64,000 nucleotides of DNA from Panorpa germanica (taxonomy: Eukaryota > Arthropoda > Insecta > Mecoptera > Panorpidae). The first letter of the stretch is position 1. Every line of letters starts with the position of its first letter. Shown here in pieces: positions 63,250 through 64,000 of the stretch. A model generated the notes under the pieces. The model saw nothing but the letters and a program-made list of their open reading frames with translations, ran no database searches and was not told the origin of the DNA. Both the position numbers and the translations under genes were made by a program. The stretch spans positions 9,610,001-9,674,000 of the forward strand of contig OY783221.1 in NCBI GenBank assembly GCA_963678705.1, written 5' to 3'.

Positions 63250-63845
63250 AATAAGTTCAACTTTTATAATTTATTCATAATTTCTTGTTTTAACCTTAAA
63301 TTGTATGTTTTAGACATAGAATAGAGTATGCGTTTCTTGTAGTGCTCTAGTTTTAGGCCTGTCGCACATAAACTATTAAGAAATATTGCAATTGGTTCGC
63401 AAATAAGTTTTGAATTGCATGTCTATACGCGGCTTTACCTACATGTTGTTGTCTTTTAACAATGGCAACATAGAAACAACGACATTGGATCAAAGTTCAA
63501 CTGTGTAACATAAAACAGAGCCTAATGCATTGAATGCAATGTCTTTAAATGGTCTTTGTGACCGTTGTGGGATCGAGACAAGCACTTGTTTTTAACAATT
63601 AATACCATATGTATAAATAATAGCATTTAACATTGTGTTACAAAACTTTAATGAAACCGCAAAAAAATGTTTACATACGTATGATGTTGTTTAAGTAATG
63701 AGATGGATTTAAAATTGTTTCATGCCAGGTTTACCCTCAAATTATTTGTTTTTTTTTTATGTAGTCCTTTCCGAAATGAATTATTTGTTAGAAGGAACGT
63801 AGTCATCCTCATGAAGGCTCAAGTAAGCAAGAATGAGGTGTTGGA
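63250..63845. other. Non-coding stretch
   Basis: No gene recognised. ACATAGAAACAACGACATTG followed by ATCAAAGTTCAACTG at about 63468-63503 resembles text at about 10606-10655, a fragment of a dispersed repeat. Confidence 0.4.
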
Positions 63846-64000
63846 ATAGTCAAAATCACGATAGATCGGCGGTGACTTATACTTAAAAGAGGTTATAAGA
63901 GCGGTTTAAATCTATAATACGGTAATGAGTTTTGTCTTATTCGTTTCTATATACATTATAGAAAAATAAATGAGTCAGTGCTTTTTAGTTATATCAGCAG
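63846..64000 (-). repeat. Inverted repeat D, right copy, reaching the window edge
   Basis: The reverse complement begins CTGCTGATATAACTAAAAAG and follows the left copy at 60019 through to the TATAAGTCACCG and CACGAT blocks. Because it runs to the last base of the window, its outer boundary is unknown. Confidence 0.65.

Overview
The window is 64 kb of strongly AT-rich eukaryotic nuclear DNA with no complete protein-coding gene. Several signs point to an insect, possibly a true bug, but the order is not certain. These are decayed non-LTR retrotransposons with insect-type RNase H and C-terminal motifs, a short Helitron of a type I recall from many insects, hAT-like and TA-flanked MITEs, and long (TA)n microsatellites. 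The small open frames scattered through the window look like chance frames, or frames on the wrong strand of purine-rich tracts. I do not annotate them as genes.

The most interesting pattern is on the minus strand. Three sites, at 802/803, 31607/31608 and 59227/59228, put a strong 3' splice site directly against a 5' splice site. Each has a pyrimidine tract ending in TTTCAG followed at once by GTAAGT or GTATGT. Two of the three also have a good branch-point motif about 25 nt upstream. They lie about 27.6 and 30.8 kb apart. This is the architecture of recursive-splicing (ratchet) sites, which remove very long introns in steps. The simplest reading is that the whole window lies inside one very large minus-strand intron, or several. 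Each site is followed by a possible downstream donor, which would define an exon of 72, 42 or 142 nt. The 42-nt and 142-nt versions have an open frame, so ordinary small cassette exons remain possible.

Layout: 0-4.3 kb holds the last ratchet site, an RNase H relic, a 631-bp element with perfect 33-bp inverted ends and a 187-bp foldback element. 6-13 kb is rich in non-LTR retrotransposon remains. 14.2-17.1 kb carries two identical 416-bp direct repeats. 23.8-24.3 kb has a hAT-type MITE with an exact 8-bp target-site duplication. 30.6-31.6 kb packs a Helitron inserted between A and T, a MITE and the middle ratchet site. 32.6 kb has another LINE relic. 37.8-52.4 kb contains two copies of a repeat with an internal stem-loop, a MITE related to one at 61.5 kb, a 14-bp GC-rich palindrome and diverged tandem repeats. 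54.6 kb has another foldback element related to sequence at 6.1 kb. 59-64 kb contains the first ratchet site, a 113-bp (TA)n tract, a LINE relic and an inverted pair of repeats at 60.0 and 63.9 kb, the second of which runs to the window edge.

All calls were made by reading the sequence. No alignment, database search or transcript evidence was available.
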